The notes under the pieces are model-generated. The model did not search any database and was not told where the DNA came from. It saw only the letters and a program-made list of their open reading frames with translations. Positions 1 to 7,474 of a stretch of DNA of 64,000 nt are shown piece by piece. This DNA comes from Planctomycetota bacterium (GTDB lineage Bacteria; Planctomycetota; GCA-002687715): the NCBI GenBank assembly GCA_009691765.1, contig SIAO01000005.1, forward strand, positions 16,001 through 80,000, given 5' to 3'. Position 1 is the first letter of the stretch; each line of letters opens with the position of its first letter. The position numbers were made by a program, and so were the translations under genes.

Positions 1-402
1 GCGCTTCACGTCCATTCCAGCGCTCTTCATGAAGGCACCGAAAGCGCTGCTCGGCAAATCCATGCCGCCAAGGATGAGGTGCTCCGTGGACAGGTGTGAG
101 TCCTTCAGCGCCGCGCGCCGTGCTTGCGCTGCGTCCATCAACTTCATGCACTCGCGCGAAAAATGCAGATCGCCGCCCTGTTGCGTCGGCAGCTTTCTCA
201 ACTCCGCTTGCAGCGCATCTTGGAGCTTGGTGGCGGAGAGACTCAATCTGTCCAACACCGGGCGCAACAGCCCGTCTTCCTGTTCGCACAACGCTATGAA
301 CACGTGCGCTGAAGCGATCTCCGGATGGCCTTGCCGCCGCGCGCTTTCGCTGGCCGCTGCCACTGCCTCGCGGACCTTGAGAGTCATCTGCTCGGGTTTC
401 AT
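1..402 (-). CDS. clpB: ATP-dependent chaperone ClpB, N-terminal 134 codons (gene runs off the window)
   Basis: ClpB is a cytoplasmic AAA+ disaggregase that works with DnaK to resolubilise aggregated proteins. Only the first 134 codons lie in the window. I translated the minus strand from the ATG at 402-400, which follows a good Shine-Dalgarno (GAAGGAGG, about 6 nt upstream). The protein begins MKPEQMTLKVREAVAAA and shows the two tandem Clp N-domain repeats: GHPEIASAHVFIALCEQEDG, then about 70 residues later LKDSHLSTEHLILGG. An opening like MxxxxxTxKxxEAxxxA with two AHxFxAL/TEHLIL repeats is typical of ClpB rather than ClpA or ClpC. The AAA+ domains would lie left of base 1. The 116-bp gap to the zinc-finger gene upstream probably holds its promoter, but I see no CIRCE element there. 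Confidence 0.88.
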   Translation of the reverse strand, partial: MKPEQMTLKVREAVAAASESARRQGHPEIASAHVFIALCEQEDGLLRPVLDRLSLSATKLQDALQAELRKLPTQQGGDLHFSRECMKLMDAAQARRAALKDSHLSTEHLILGGMDLPSSAFGAFMKSAGMDVKR

Positions 403-518
403 TCGTCGGCCTCCTTCGGTTCGGGACCCCACGGGGGGCAGGGCCTCACAGGAGGTTCACTCGCAAATCTCGGGCCGCAGCGTGGCCCGTGAAGGCGATT
501 CAGGCCGCTGGGGGCTGA

Positions 519-911
519 TCAATCATCATCGGGAGCGTCAACGCGCCGTCCGCGCAGTTCCGCCTTCTCTTGGCATGGCAGGCAAAACTCGGCAAAAGGC
601 TTGGCTCGTAGGCGCGGCAAGGAGATCTCGCCGCCACAGTCTTCACAGCGCCCGTAGCCGCCACTTTCAAGGCGCCGCAAGGCCTCCTCGATGAGCTGCA
701 ATTCGCGACTCTCACGGCACCGCACCTGGATTGCTCCTTCTTGGCGCATGGCGGAATTGGCCTGATCGCCCTCATCGCCGCGCTCATCTTCGATGTCAGC
801 GGCATGCTCCTCGGCGGAAAGCTCGTGCTGCAGTTCGTGCTCCCGATCGAGAAGGAGCTCCCGCATGTGATCCAGTTGTTCACCACTCAACGAAGCTCTG
901 CGCGTCACCAT
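519..911 (-). CDS. DksA/TraR-family C4 zinc-finger protein
   Basis: A 130-residue protein of the DksA/TraR family. These bind the RNA polymerase secondary channel and tune transcription, often with ppGpp. An acidic coiled-coil-like N-terminal half (EQLDHMRELLLDREHELQHE) is followed by a C4 zinc finger: CEDC at about residues 90-93 and CLPC about 18 residues further on. The LIEEALRRLESGGYG stretch before the finger is the usual DksA/TraR entry helix. It is shorter than E. coli DksA (151 aa), nearer to the YocK/TraR-like group, so I assign no symbol. It starts at ATG 911, with a G-rich but non-canonical ribosome-binding region. It lies upstream of clpB on the same strand with 116 bp between, so co-transcription is uncertain. 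Confidence 0.85.
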   Translation of the reverse strand: MVTRRASLSGEQLDHMRELLLDREHELQHELSAEEHAADIEDERGDEGDQANSAMRQEGAIQVRCRESRELQLIEEALRRLESGGYGRCEDCGGEISLPRLRAKPFAEFCLPCQEKAELRGRRVDAPDDD

Positions 912-1067
912 GGGTTGTGCCCCCCGAAACCGGCGCGGGCGCTACCGGTTGCCACGTGTCCAGCTTGTCGGAATCCTCTGCCGTGGCCTTGAACCCTCGC
1001 GCAGTGGCTTCGTGGAGTGCAGTACGGAGCGCGCGCGAACCTGTTAGCTGCCACACCTGACCAATTG

Positions 1068-2441
1068 TCAGAGGGCAGGCCTAAAGCGGGAAAGATCGAC
1101 TTTGAGTGTGGAAATACGCGCATGGAGGCTAGCCCGCGGTATAGATGCCATGCGTGATGCCTCCGCAACATTGCCGCCTGTGCGCGTGAGCAGATCCTCG
1201 AGATAGCGACGCTCGAAAGTCTCCATCGTCTCGCGGTAACCCGGTTCGGTGCTGCTGAACACTGCACCTCCGCGACACTCTTCAGGAAGATCCTCTACTT
1301 CGATGCTGCCACCGGGCTTCAGCGCCAACATGCGTTCGATCGCGTTGCGCAGTTCACGCACGTTGCCTGGCCAAATGTGCGCGCAAAGGCCTGCCATGGC
1401 CGCTGTAGAAACGAGGGCCTCGCCTTGACCGAGACGCCCAAGGAAGGAGCGCACCAAGAGTGGAATGTCCTCACGGTGAGTGCGCAGCGGCGGTACTTGC
1501 ACCGGTAAGACATTCAGCCGGAAGAACAGGTCCTGACGGAGTTTGCCGTTCCGCACGAATTCTCGTAGGTCGAAATGGCTGCAAGCGATCACACGCACAT
1601 CAGGATGGAGCACGACACTGCCGCCAACGCGCACCACCTCGCCGCTTTGCAGAAAGCGCAGCAGAGCTGGCTGGAGCTGCAGCGGAATCTCCCCCACCTC
1701 GTCAAGGAAGAGTGTGCCCTTGTCCGCGCGTTCGGCATAGCCGATCCGCGTGCGATCTGCACCCGTGAAGGCACCGGCCTCGACACCGAAAAGCTCGGAT
1801 TCCAAGAGTCCCTGCGGCAGGGCACCGCAATGCAGAGCAACGAAAGGATGAGCAGAGCGCTCGCTGCGCGCATGAATGGCCCGCGCGACGAGCTCTTTGC
1901 CGGTGCCGCTCTCGCCACTAATCAACACCGTCCCGTTGCGTGGTGCGAGATTGGCGATGGTGCGCACCAATGTGCGCATTTCGCGGCTGTTGCCTACAAG
2001 GCCTTCAAAAGCACCGCACTCGAGCGCCGCACGCAGTGCACCCACTTCAATCAAGAGCCGCGCCTTTTCTCCGGCGCGCTGCACACTCGCGAGCAGCTCC
2101 TCGGCTTCAAAGGGCTTGGTGATGTAGGCCTCGGCCCCAGCATTGATCGCGGAGACCGCATCCTTCACCGTGCCGAACCCCGTCATCAGCACCACGCGCG
2201 CCAAGCACTTTTCTCGCAGGAGTTCGGCGTGAAGCTCGTGGCCATTCATGCCGGGCATGCGCAAATCCGTCACGACGACATCGAAGGGACGCTCTTTCAC
2301 AGCATCCAGCGCTTCCGCGGCATTGCTCACGGCTTCGACGCGATGCCCAGCACGCTCAAGCGCACGGCGCACGAAGAAGCGCATGCTTTCTTCGTCATCA
2401 ACCACCAGCACATCGAAACCGTTCTCACTCTCGGCACTCAT
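1068..2441 (-). CDS. sigma-54-dependent response regulator (NtrC family)
   Basis: A 457-residue NtrC-type activator with receiver, AAA+ and Fis-type helix-turn-helix domains in order. The receiver has VVDDE at residues 14-18 and VVTDLRMPG with phospho-acceptor Asp59; the conserved Lys is in YITKPF. The AAA+ domain has Walker A GESGTGKE, the sigma-54 contact loop GAFTGA, Walker B TLFLDEVGEIP and the arginine-finger region. A C-terminal Fis-like HTH (GGNVAEASRMASIPRASLHAR) should bind enhancer DNA. I chose ATG 2441 over longer versions because it has AGGAG 8 nt upstream and its ATG overlaps the stop of the kinase gene (ATGA). It is the last gene of a three-gene operon and presumably activates sigma-54 promoters when phosphorylated by the neighbouring kinase. 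Confidence 0.93.
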   Translation of the reverse strand: MSAESENGFDVLVVDDEESMRFFVRRALERAGHRVEAVSNAAEALDAVKERPFDVVVTDLRMPGMNGHELHAELLREKCLARVVLMTGFGTVKDAVSAINAGAEAYITKPFEAEELLASVQRAGEKARLLIEVGALRAALECGAFEGLVGNSREMRTLVRTIANLAPRNGTVLISGESGTGKELVARAIHARSERSAHPFVALHCGALPQGLLESELFGVEAGAFTGADRTRIGYAERADKGTLFLDEVGEIPLQLQPALLRFLQSGEVVRVGGSVVLHPDVRVIACSHFDLREFVRNGKLRQDLFFRLNVLPVQVPPLRTHREDIPLLVRSFLGRLGQGEALVSTAAMAGLCAHIWPGNVRELRNAIERMLALKPGGSIEVEDLPEECRGGAVFSSTEPGYRETMETFERRYLEDLLTRTGGNVAEASRMASIPRASLHARISTLKVDLSRFRPAL

Positions 2442-3862
2442 GCATTCGCTCCTGCGCAAGGCAGCTCGCACCAGAACACGCTGCCTGCGTCTTCCCGTGG
2501 AGCGTACCCAGTGCTCCCACCACACTCGATAGCCAATCCATGAGTGATGGCGAGTCCGAGGCCCGTGCCTCCTGTGCGTTCGCGGGTGGTGAAGAAGGGT
2601 TCAAACAAGCGTGCCCGCAACTCCGGAGCCACACCTGCACCGCAATCCAAAACACTCATGCGCACTCGGCCTTGATCCGAAGCAACACGGATCGTGACGC
2701 TCCCTGCTCGCGGTGAAGCCTGCAACGCATTGCGCACGAGATTGAGCAGCATCTGCTGCAACACACCCGCGGGCGCGGCCACTGCAAACGCTGGGGCGCC
2801 TTCAACGCAGATCTGCACTCCGGCATCATCAGCCTGCTGCTTCAACATGTGCACCACGTCGGCCAAGACTTCCGCGCCCGCACAAACCTCGGACTCAGTG
2901 CGTCGCGGCCGACCAAGCTGCCCCAAGCCAAGCACGATGGCGCGCCCTCGTTCGCTCGCGCGCAAGATCATGTCGAGACACTCTTGCACCGGCAGCGGCG
3001 GACGCTCTGCAGCAGCTTCACTCGCGCATCCGCGAATACCGCCGATGATGTTGTTGAACTCATGCGCCACACCTGCGGCCAAAGTGCCGACAGCCGCGAG
3101 TTTTTCGTGGCGCACAAGCTGCTCCTTGGCGCTTTGCAACGCAGCGAGAAGTTCAGAGAGCTTGTGACTCTGTTCGCGCTGCACGTCTAACGCTGCTCCG
3201 AGTTGCCGCGTCTTGTCGTCCACGCGCTGTTCTAATTCGCTCTGCGCCCGACCGAGATCCGCCAACACCGAATGCAACGCACGCGCTAGTTCGCGCGTCA
3301 ATGCGCTGTCTTGTTCTGCCGGATTAATGCTGCCTGATGCCCCCGCACGCAATGCGAGTTGCTGCAACGGACGCTGCACAGTCGCGTGCCACCACAACCA
3401 CAACCCTGCCGCGCTGAGGAGCATGCAAAGCGCAACGGTGAGCAACAATTCGCGGGTCTCGCTTTCATGTGTGCCGGTCGCCGAGTTCAGCGCCAAACGG
3501 CGAGCTTCATCAAGGCTTCCAAGCAGCGCTTTCGTACTGGCAGCATCAGCTTCAGCATCTTGGCGTTGGCCCACGAGCAAGCTCGCTTCAAGCGCAAGAA
3601 CGACGGCGGACGGCAACAATGCGCCGTGAGTGTGAATGTCCTCGCGCCAGCGCTCAGCGATGCGTTGGCGCCGCGCAACTTGCAACTCTTCTAGGGCAAC
3701 GAGTTGACGCACATCGAAGCTCGCCATCGCGTTGTTTCGCTCGGCTGTGGCGTCGGCTTCCGCCTTCGCATTCCACGATGCATTGAGCTGCTGCAACACC
3801 AGCGTTGTGGCGAGGATGGCAACGCACATCAGAGCGAGCAGGCCAAGGAACGTCCGCGTCAT
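2438..3862 (-). CDS. membrane-bound sensor histidine kinase
   Basis: A 474-residue histidine kinase and likely partner of the adjacent sigma-54 regulator. One N-terminal membrane helix (residues about 5-25) and a second near residue 165 (LLLTVALCMLLSAAGLWLWW) flank an extracytoplasmic helical sensor region. A HAMP-like/coiled-coil linker rich in Glu/Gln follows. The HisKA box reads GTLAAGVAHEFNNIIGGI, with the phospho-accepting His in AHEFNN. The HATPase domain has the N box (LLNLVRNALQASP), G1 (DCGAGV), F box (FEPFFTT) and G2 (GGTGLGLAIT). I set the start at ATG 3862 because it overlaps the stop of the upstream periplasmic gene (ATGA) and begins just before the first membrane helix. The signal sensed is unknown; the co-encoded secreted protein may deliver it. 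Confidence 0.93.
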   Translation of the reverse strand: MTRTFLGLLALMCVAILATTLVLQQLNASWNAKAEADATAERNNAMASFDVRQLVALEELQVARRQRIAERWREDIHTHGALLPSAVVLALEASLLVGQRQDAEADAASTKALLGSLDEARRLALNSATGTHESETRELLLTVALCMLLSAAGLWLWWHATVQRPLQQLALRAGASGSINPAEQDSALTRELARALHSVLADLGRAQSELEQRVDDKTRQLGAALDVQREQSHKLSELLAALQSAKEQLVRHEKLAAVGTLAAGVAHEFNNIIGGIRGCASEAAAERPPLPVQECLDMILRASERGRAIVLGLGQLGRPRRTESEVCAGAEVLADVVHMLKQQADDAGVQICVEGAPAFAVAAPAGVLQQMLLNLVRNALQASPRAGSVTIRVASDQGRVRMSVLDCGAGVAPELRARLFEPFFTTRERTGGTGLGLAITHGLAIECGGSTGYAPREDAGSVFWCELPCAGANA

Positions 3863-4587
3863 CGCGCGCCGCCCGGCAAGAGCACATCCATACCGCCCAA
3901 GATGGCGGCGCTCAGGCGTGCGCCACTGCGTTGCAGCTCGCTCAAGATGCCTGTGCACAACGATGTGTGATCTTCGAGCTCCACAGAATTGCCCAAACGC
4001 AGTGCCGCCACCACGGCTGTCGCGGCACGCTCTGGGTCGGCATGCACCACCAAGGCTGCGCCCAGTTCGCGCAACTGCGGCAGCGTGCCACCAACCGTCA
4101 TCCCCGCGAGTTTCGCTTTGCGCAGGACACTATCGAAATCCATGCTCGATAGAGCTCCTTCTTCGAACAACAAGATTGCGTCATTCGAGCATGCGGCGAT
4201 CAGGGCGAGGGCCGAACCCAACGTGGCACCGCGCGTGATCTCGACACAGCGACGTTGTGGCCAGAGCGTTCGAGCTCGCTCACGCAGGATTTGCATGGAG
4301 TCGCGCAAGCGCAGATGCACTTTGGGCAACGCGACTGCCCGCACCGGCTGTGTCGCCTCACCGATCACCAACTGCCGTCGCAAGACTCCCCCTGGCCGCG
4401 TGGACTGCGTCGCAGCGTCGCCCCGTAGCAAGGCTGCTTCCGGCCATTGTCGGGTCACAGCAGCCACGATGCGCTCTGCAGCAGCGCTTCCATCGGTCAG
4501 GACGTCTACGCTGGTGCGTGGAGCATCCTGGGCCATGCAGACAACGGTCGTCACGGCCCATAGAAATGCCGTAAGAAGCCTGTTCAT
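3859..4587 (-). CDS. secreted protein, possible ABC-type substrate-binding (PF04392-like) sensor partner
   Basis: A 242-residue protein with a cleavable signal peptide (LLTAFLWAVTTVVCMAQD). It is first in the operon with the histidine kinase and the sigma-54 regulator, overlapping the kinase start by 4 nt. The C-terminal half alternates beta and alpha elements (AILLFEEGALSSMDFDSVL, MTVGGTLPQLRELGAALVV), ending with an AATAVVAALRLG helix. This resembles the second lobe of periplasmic substrate-binding proteins of the ABC_sub_bind type, which are often encoded next to two-component systems. The resemblance is my reading, not a search result. The likely role is to bind an extracytoplasmic ligand and signal to the kinase; it could also be an unrelated periplasmic protein. 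Confidence 0.7.
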   Translation of the reverse strand: MNRLLTAFLWAVTTVVCMAQDAPRTSVDVLTDGSAAAERIVAAVTRQWPEAALLRGDAATQSTRPGGVLRRQLVIGEATQPVRAVALPKVHLRLRDSMQILRERARTLWPQRRCVEITRGATLGSALALIAACSNDAILLFEEGALSSMDFDSVLRKAKLAGMTVGGTLPQLRELGAALVVHADPERAATAVVAALRLGNSVELEDHTSLCTGILSELQRSGARLSAAILGGMDVLLPGGAR

Positions 4588-4635
4588 GGGCGCATGCTAC
4601 CCCGCCGCGAGGGTAGGCTCAGAGCGGAGAACAGC

Positions 4636-5013
4636 ATGACACTTCTGAGCTGCACCCTATTATTCGCAGCGGCATCCGCCCTAACCGCTCAACAGACGCC
4701 CCCTACGGAAACGCCGCGCCAGCCAGCACCGGCCCGCCCCGCAGCGGAGGCCGTGACGGAGGTTGCGAAACCTGCCGAATCGCCGCCTGCAAATATAGTG
4801 GTCATTCCAACGCCAGATGCACTTTCGGTAGAAGCGCCAGAGCATGCAGACCTCGCAGAACTCTCACGCTGGTACCGAGAGATGCGCCAAACCGGCGTGA
4901 AGCAGATTGTAAAAGCGCAAGATGGCCATGACCCTGATTCCGTGGCACGCACTTTGGTGCAGATGGATATAGGGCGACGCAACGCACTCGCAGCATGGAA
5001 GCGCCGCAACTGA
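4636..5013 (+). CDS. small secreted protein of unknown function
   Basis: A 125-residue hypothetical protein starting at ATG 4636, with a signal peptide (LLSCTLLFAAASALTAQ) ending in the A-x-A-Q pattern common in this genome. A proline/alanine/glutamate-rich low-complexity linker spans residues about 20-60. A short helical C-terminal region follows (LAELSRWYREMRQTGVKQI, then ARTLVQMDIGRRNALAAWK). The ORF is open upstream to 4594, but the longer version would put a basic stretch ahead of the signal peptide, so I prefer 4636. It is divergent from the signalling operon and 35 bp upstream of the VWA protein, with which it may be co-transcribed. I recognise no family. Confidence 0.6.
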   Translation: MTLLSCTLLFAAASALTAQQTPPTETPRQPAPARPAAEAVTEVAKPAESPPANIVVIPTPDALSVEAPEHADLAELSRWYREMRQTGVKQIVKAQDGHDPDSVARTLVQMDIGRRNALAAWKRRN

Positions 5014-5048
5014 GGCTTTGACGGCCGCTCCGTTATGATCTACGCGCC

Positions 5049-6863
5049 ATGCGTTGCGCCTCCATTTTTCTTGCACTGACTCTGCTGCTCGCAGCCCAAG
5101 GATCTCGCACCGTTTGCGCCCTCAACGGAGCTCGCGACTCGAGGATTCAGCACGAGGGTCAAGTATCGGCTGCTGAATCCGAGGGACACTGGGCGTTGCG
5201 CTGTGCGCCTGCGAGCGGCACACGCTTCTATGGCATCACGGTGGGCGACCTGTGGGGATCGAACCCCAAGGTATTGCTTCTTCGTGTGTTCCTCGAGGGC
5301 GAAACGCCACTGAGCTTTCAGCTGCGCCTCGAAGATGAAGAAGGCATGCTCGCCAATGACGCTGCGGCTTGGCTGGATCAAACGCTCAATCCAGGTTGGA
5401 ACGCGCTGAAGGTCGATTTGACGAAACTCATCAGCCGCAAAGGTGCACGCGCCATCGACCGCAGCAAAGGCCTGCGACGCATTCGCCTCTCACGCCGCGC
5501 GGAGGCCGGCAACGCCGCATTCCGCATGGAGTCCGTTGGCTTTGAAGGTGAATCGGCGGCCGCTCCAAGCGCAACCACCATCGAGCAAGTCTTGGCGTTG
5601 CCCGTGAATGCAGCACGCGCTCGCGAACTCGCGATGGTGCTGACACAGTTCTCGCCCTCCAAGGCCTTCGACCAAGCCTGCGAGTGGCTGACCCGTGAGG
5701 GCGACGAGCAGGCGCGCAAGGCCGCCCGCGATGCCCTGCAACGCATCGATGATCCGAAACTCATTCAGCGGTTGGTGCAGCGCAGCAGCCGTGCTTCCCC
5801 CGAACGCGTGGAACTTCTGAGTGCGCTCGCCACCAATGGCAACACCGTTGCCGCTGCTGCTGCCGCCAAAACTCTCGCCGATCCGAAACTGCCGCTCGAA
5901 GAACGCGTGGCTGTGTTGCGTGGACTCGCACGTGTGGGGCGCTGGAACCCAGCGCTCGAACTCGCGGCACCTGCGAACTCCGCTTGGCCGCTGCGCGCGG
6001 GGCTGCTTGAGAGCGCACTTTATGCGGCGTCGGATGACGCCATCGACACCGTCATCTCCTGTGTCGGGGCCAAAGAATCATCACGTGTCAGCGGGCCTGC
6101 CATCGCTGCGCTGATAGCGCGCCTCGGAACAGATCTTGGTCACGACGCCGTCGCGTGGAAAGAACTCTGGAATGTGCGCCGCGGACAAGCCTCGTCTGCT
6201 GCCAAGAACTCCAAGAGCGCAGGCTATGGCTCGTTCTATGGCATCCCTATGGATCCGGGGCGCGTCGTGTTTGTGCTCGACGGTTCCGGTTCCATGCGCG
6301 AAGAAATCAAGGGCGGCAAGGCCGCAGAGCACATCAAAGCATCGGCGCATCTCAAAGGGCTTCCGCTGCGCACGCGGCTCGATCTGCTCCAAGCAGAGCT
6401 TGTGCATGTGCTCTCCAAACTGCCTTCGGAAACCAAAGTGGGAATCGTGTTTTTCAACGACGACGTGCTCTGGCTCAGCAAAGGGATTGAGCCGTTGAAC
6501 GATGCGACCCGTGAGCGACTGAGTTCGCGGGTGCGTGCAGCAGTTGCTGGCCAAGCCACCAACATTCACGATGGCATGTGGGCTGCTTTTCACCCCACTG
6601 GAAAAGCCGTTGCCGAAGACGTGCTGGCAGGCCCCGACACCATCGTGGTGCTCACAGACGGCGCACCGTCTGCAGGCCCTGTGAAAGACCAAGACACACT
6701 CAGCGATGCCATCTTGCGCTGGGATCTTGGCCGCGCCGTCCGCATCCACAGTGTGAATGTCGGCAATCGCGCCTCGCGCTGGATGCAGCGCGTTTCTCTG
6801 GCCACCAACGGCGTGCACCAAGACCTCTCCTCAGACCGAACGAACGAAGGGACAGCGCAGTGA
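5049..6863 (+). CDS. secreted von Willebrand factor A-domain protein with a HEAT-like region
   Basis: A 604-residue exported protein (signal peptide within the first 24 residues). Residues about 40-180 look like a beta-rich carbohydrate-binding-like module. Residues about 190-380 are alanine/leucine-rich helices that read as HEAT-like repeats (ARKAARDALQRIDDPKLIQR). The C-terminal VWA domain has a complete MIDAS: DGSGSM, the Thr in ATNIHDG, and VVLTDGAPSAG. VWA domains bind protein ligands through a metal ion, so this is probably a periplasmic or surface adhesion or assembly protein. Its stop overlaps the GTG start of the acetyltransferase gene (GTGA), implying translational coupling. VWA proteins of this shape are frequent in Planctomycetota (general knowledge); the ligand is unknown. 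Confidence 0.85.
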   Translation: MRCASIFLALTLLLAAQGSRTVCALNGARDSRIQHEGQVSAAESEGHWALRCAPASGTRFYGITVGDLWGSNPKVLLLRVFLEGETPLSFQLRLEDEEGMLANDAAAWLDQTLNPGWNALKVDLTKLISRKGARAIDRSKGLRRIRLSRRAEAGNAAFRMESVGFEGESAAAPSATTIEQVLALPVNAARARELAMVLTQFSPSKAFDQACEWLTREGDEQARKAARDALQRIDDPKLIQRLVQRSSRASPERVELLSALATNGNTVAAAAAAKTLADPKLPLEERVAVLRGLARVGRWNPALELAAPANSAWPLRAGLLESALYAASDDAIDTVISCVGAKESSRVSGPAIAALIARLGTDLGHDAVAWKELWNVRRGQASSAAKNSKSAGYGSFYGIPMDPGRVVFVLDGSGSMREEIKGGKAAEHIKASAHLKGLPLRTRLDLLQAELVHVLSKLPSETKVGIVFFNDDVLWLSKGIEPLNDATRERLSSRVRAAVAGQATNIHDGMWAAFHPTGKAVAEDVLAGPDTIVVLTDGAPSAGPVKDQDTLSDAILRWDLGRAVRIHSVNVGNRASRWMQRVSLATNGVHQDLSSDRTNEGTAQ

Positions 6864-7366
6864 GCTCTGAACAGATCATCATCCGCCCTGCGCGTATCGA
6901 AGATGCCGGCGAATACTTGCAACTCGTGGAAGCCCTCGCGCGCTACGAGCAACTGCCACCGCCCGACGCCGAGGCTAAGGCGCGCTTGATCGAACATCTG
7001 TTTGGTCCGCGCCCGCACTACCGCTTGTTGGTAGCTGAACACCAAGGGCACCTCGTGGCCTACGCAGCGCACTTCCTGGCCTACTCCACCTTTGTGGCAC
7101 GCGCGACATTTTATCTTGAAGATCTCTTCGTACTGCCGGAGTTCCGCCATCTGAGAGTTGGCCACCGCATGATGCTGACTTGTGCGCGCTTGGCGGTGGC
7201 TCAAAACTGCGGCCGCATGGATTTCATCGTGCTCGATTGGAACAAGCTAGCGCTCGATTTCTACAAACGGCATGGCATTGATGTGCGCCGCGAATGGGTG
7301 TTGCATCGCGTAGATCAAGAAGGTCTGGAACGGCTCGCTGCTCTATCAGAACAGTGCGACGGATAG
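6860..7366 (+). CDS. GNAT acetyltransferase, diamine/spermidine acetyltransferase-like
   Basis: A 168-residue GNAT-fold N-acetyltransferase. IIIRPARIEDAGEYLQLVEA is the usual N-terminal strand-helix. ATFYLEDLFVLPEFRHLRVG carries the YLEDLfV core and the acetyl-CoA pyrophosphate loop, here in the divergent form R-H-L-R-V-G-H. VLDWNKLALDFYKRHG matches the C-terminal part of the eukaryotic-type SAT/diamine acetyltransferase group, where LDWN and FYxxxGA are conserved. Polyamines or a related amine are therefore the likely substrate, but this is family-level inference. I chose the GTG at 6860 because it overlaps the VWA stop codon (GTGA) and gives the normal family length; earlier starts would read through the VWA gene in another frame. 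Confidence 0.85.
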   Translation: MSSEQIIIRPARIEDAGEYLQLVEALARYEQLPPPDAEAKARLIEHLFGPRPHYRLLVAEHQGHLVAYAAHFLAYSTFVARATFYLEDLFVLPEFRHLRVGHRMMLTCARLAVAQNCGRMDFIVLDWNKLALDFYKRHGIDVRREWVLHRVDQEGLERLAALSEQCDG

Positions 7367-7378
7367 ACTCTGCTCAAC

Positions 7379-7451
7379 GCCCACGTAGCCCAATGGCAGA
7401 GGCAGGGGACTTAAAATCCCCCAAGTGTGGGTTCGACCCCCACCGTGGGCA
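7379..7451 (+). tRNA. tRNA with anticodon UAA (Leu by anticodon) but a class I, short-variable-loop body
   Basis: A 73-nt cloverleaf can be drawn by hand. The 7-bp acceptor stem GCCCACG/CGTGGGC is perfect. The D arm is GCC...GGC (7388-7403). The anticodon stem is GGGGA/TCCCC with loop CTTAAAA, giving anticodon TAA at 7412-7414. The variable loop is CAAGT (5 nt). The T arm is GTGGG-TTCGACC-CCCAC, and the discriminator is A7451. CCA is not encoded (TCA follows). Canonical bacterial tRNA-Leu has a long variable arm; this one does not, although its anticodon reads UUA. It sits 12 bp after the acetyltransferase gene and converges on a minus-strand gene. Confidence 0.88.
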
Positions 7452-7474
7452 TCAACCGAATCGCTCGAACGCTG

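Noticed and set aside
403..518. possible heat-shock (CIRCE) operator before clpB
   Set aside because: No TTAGCACTC/GAGTGCTAA arms or similar palindrome found.
29..694. 221-codon plus-strand frame
   Set aside because: Antisense to clpB and the zinc-finger gene; low-complexity Arg/Ser product.
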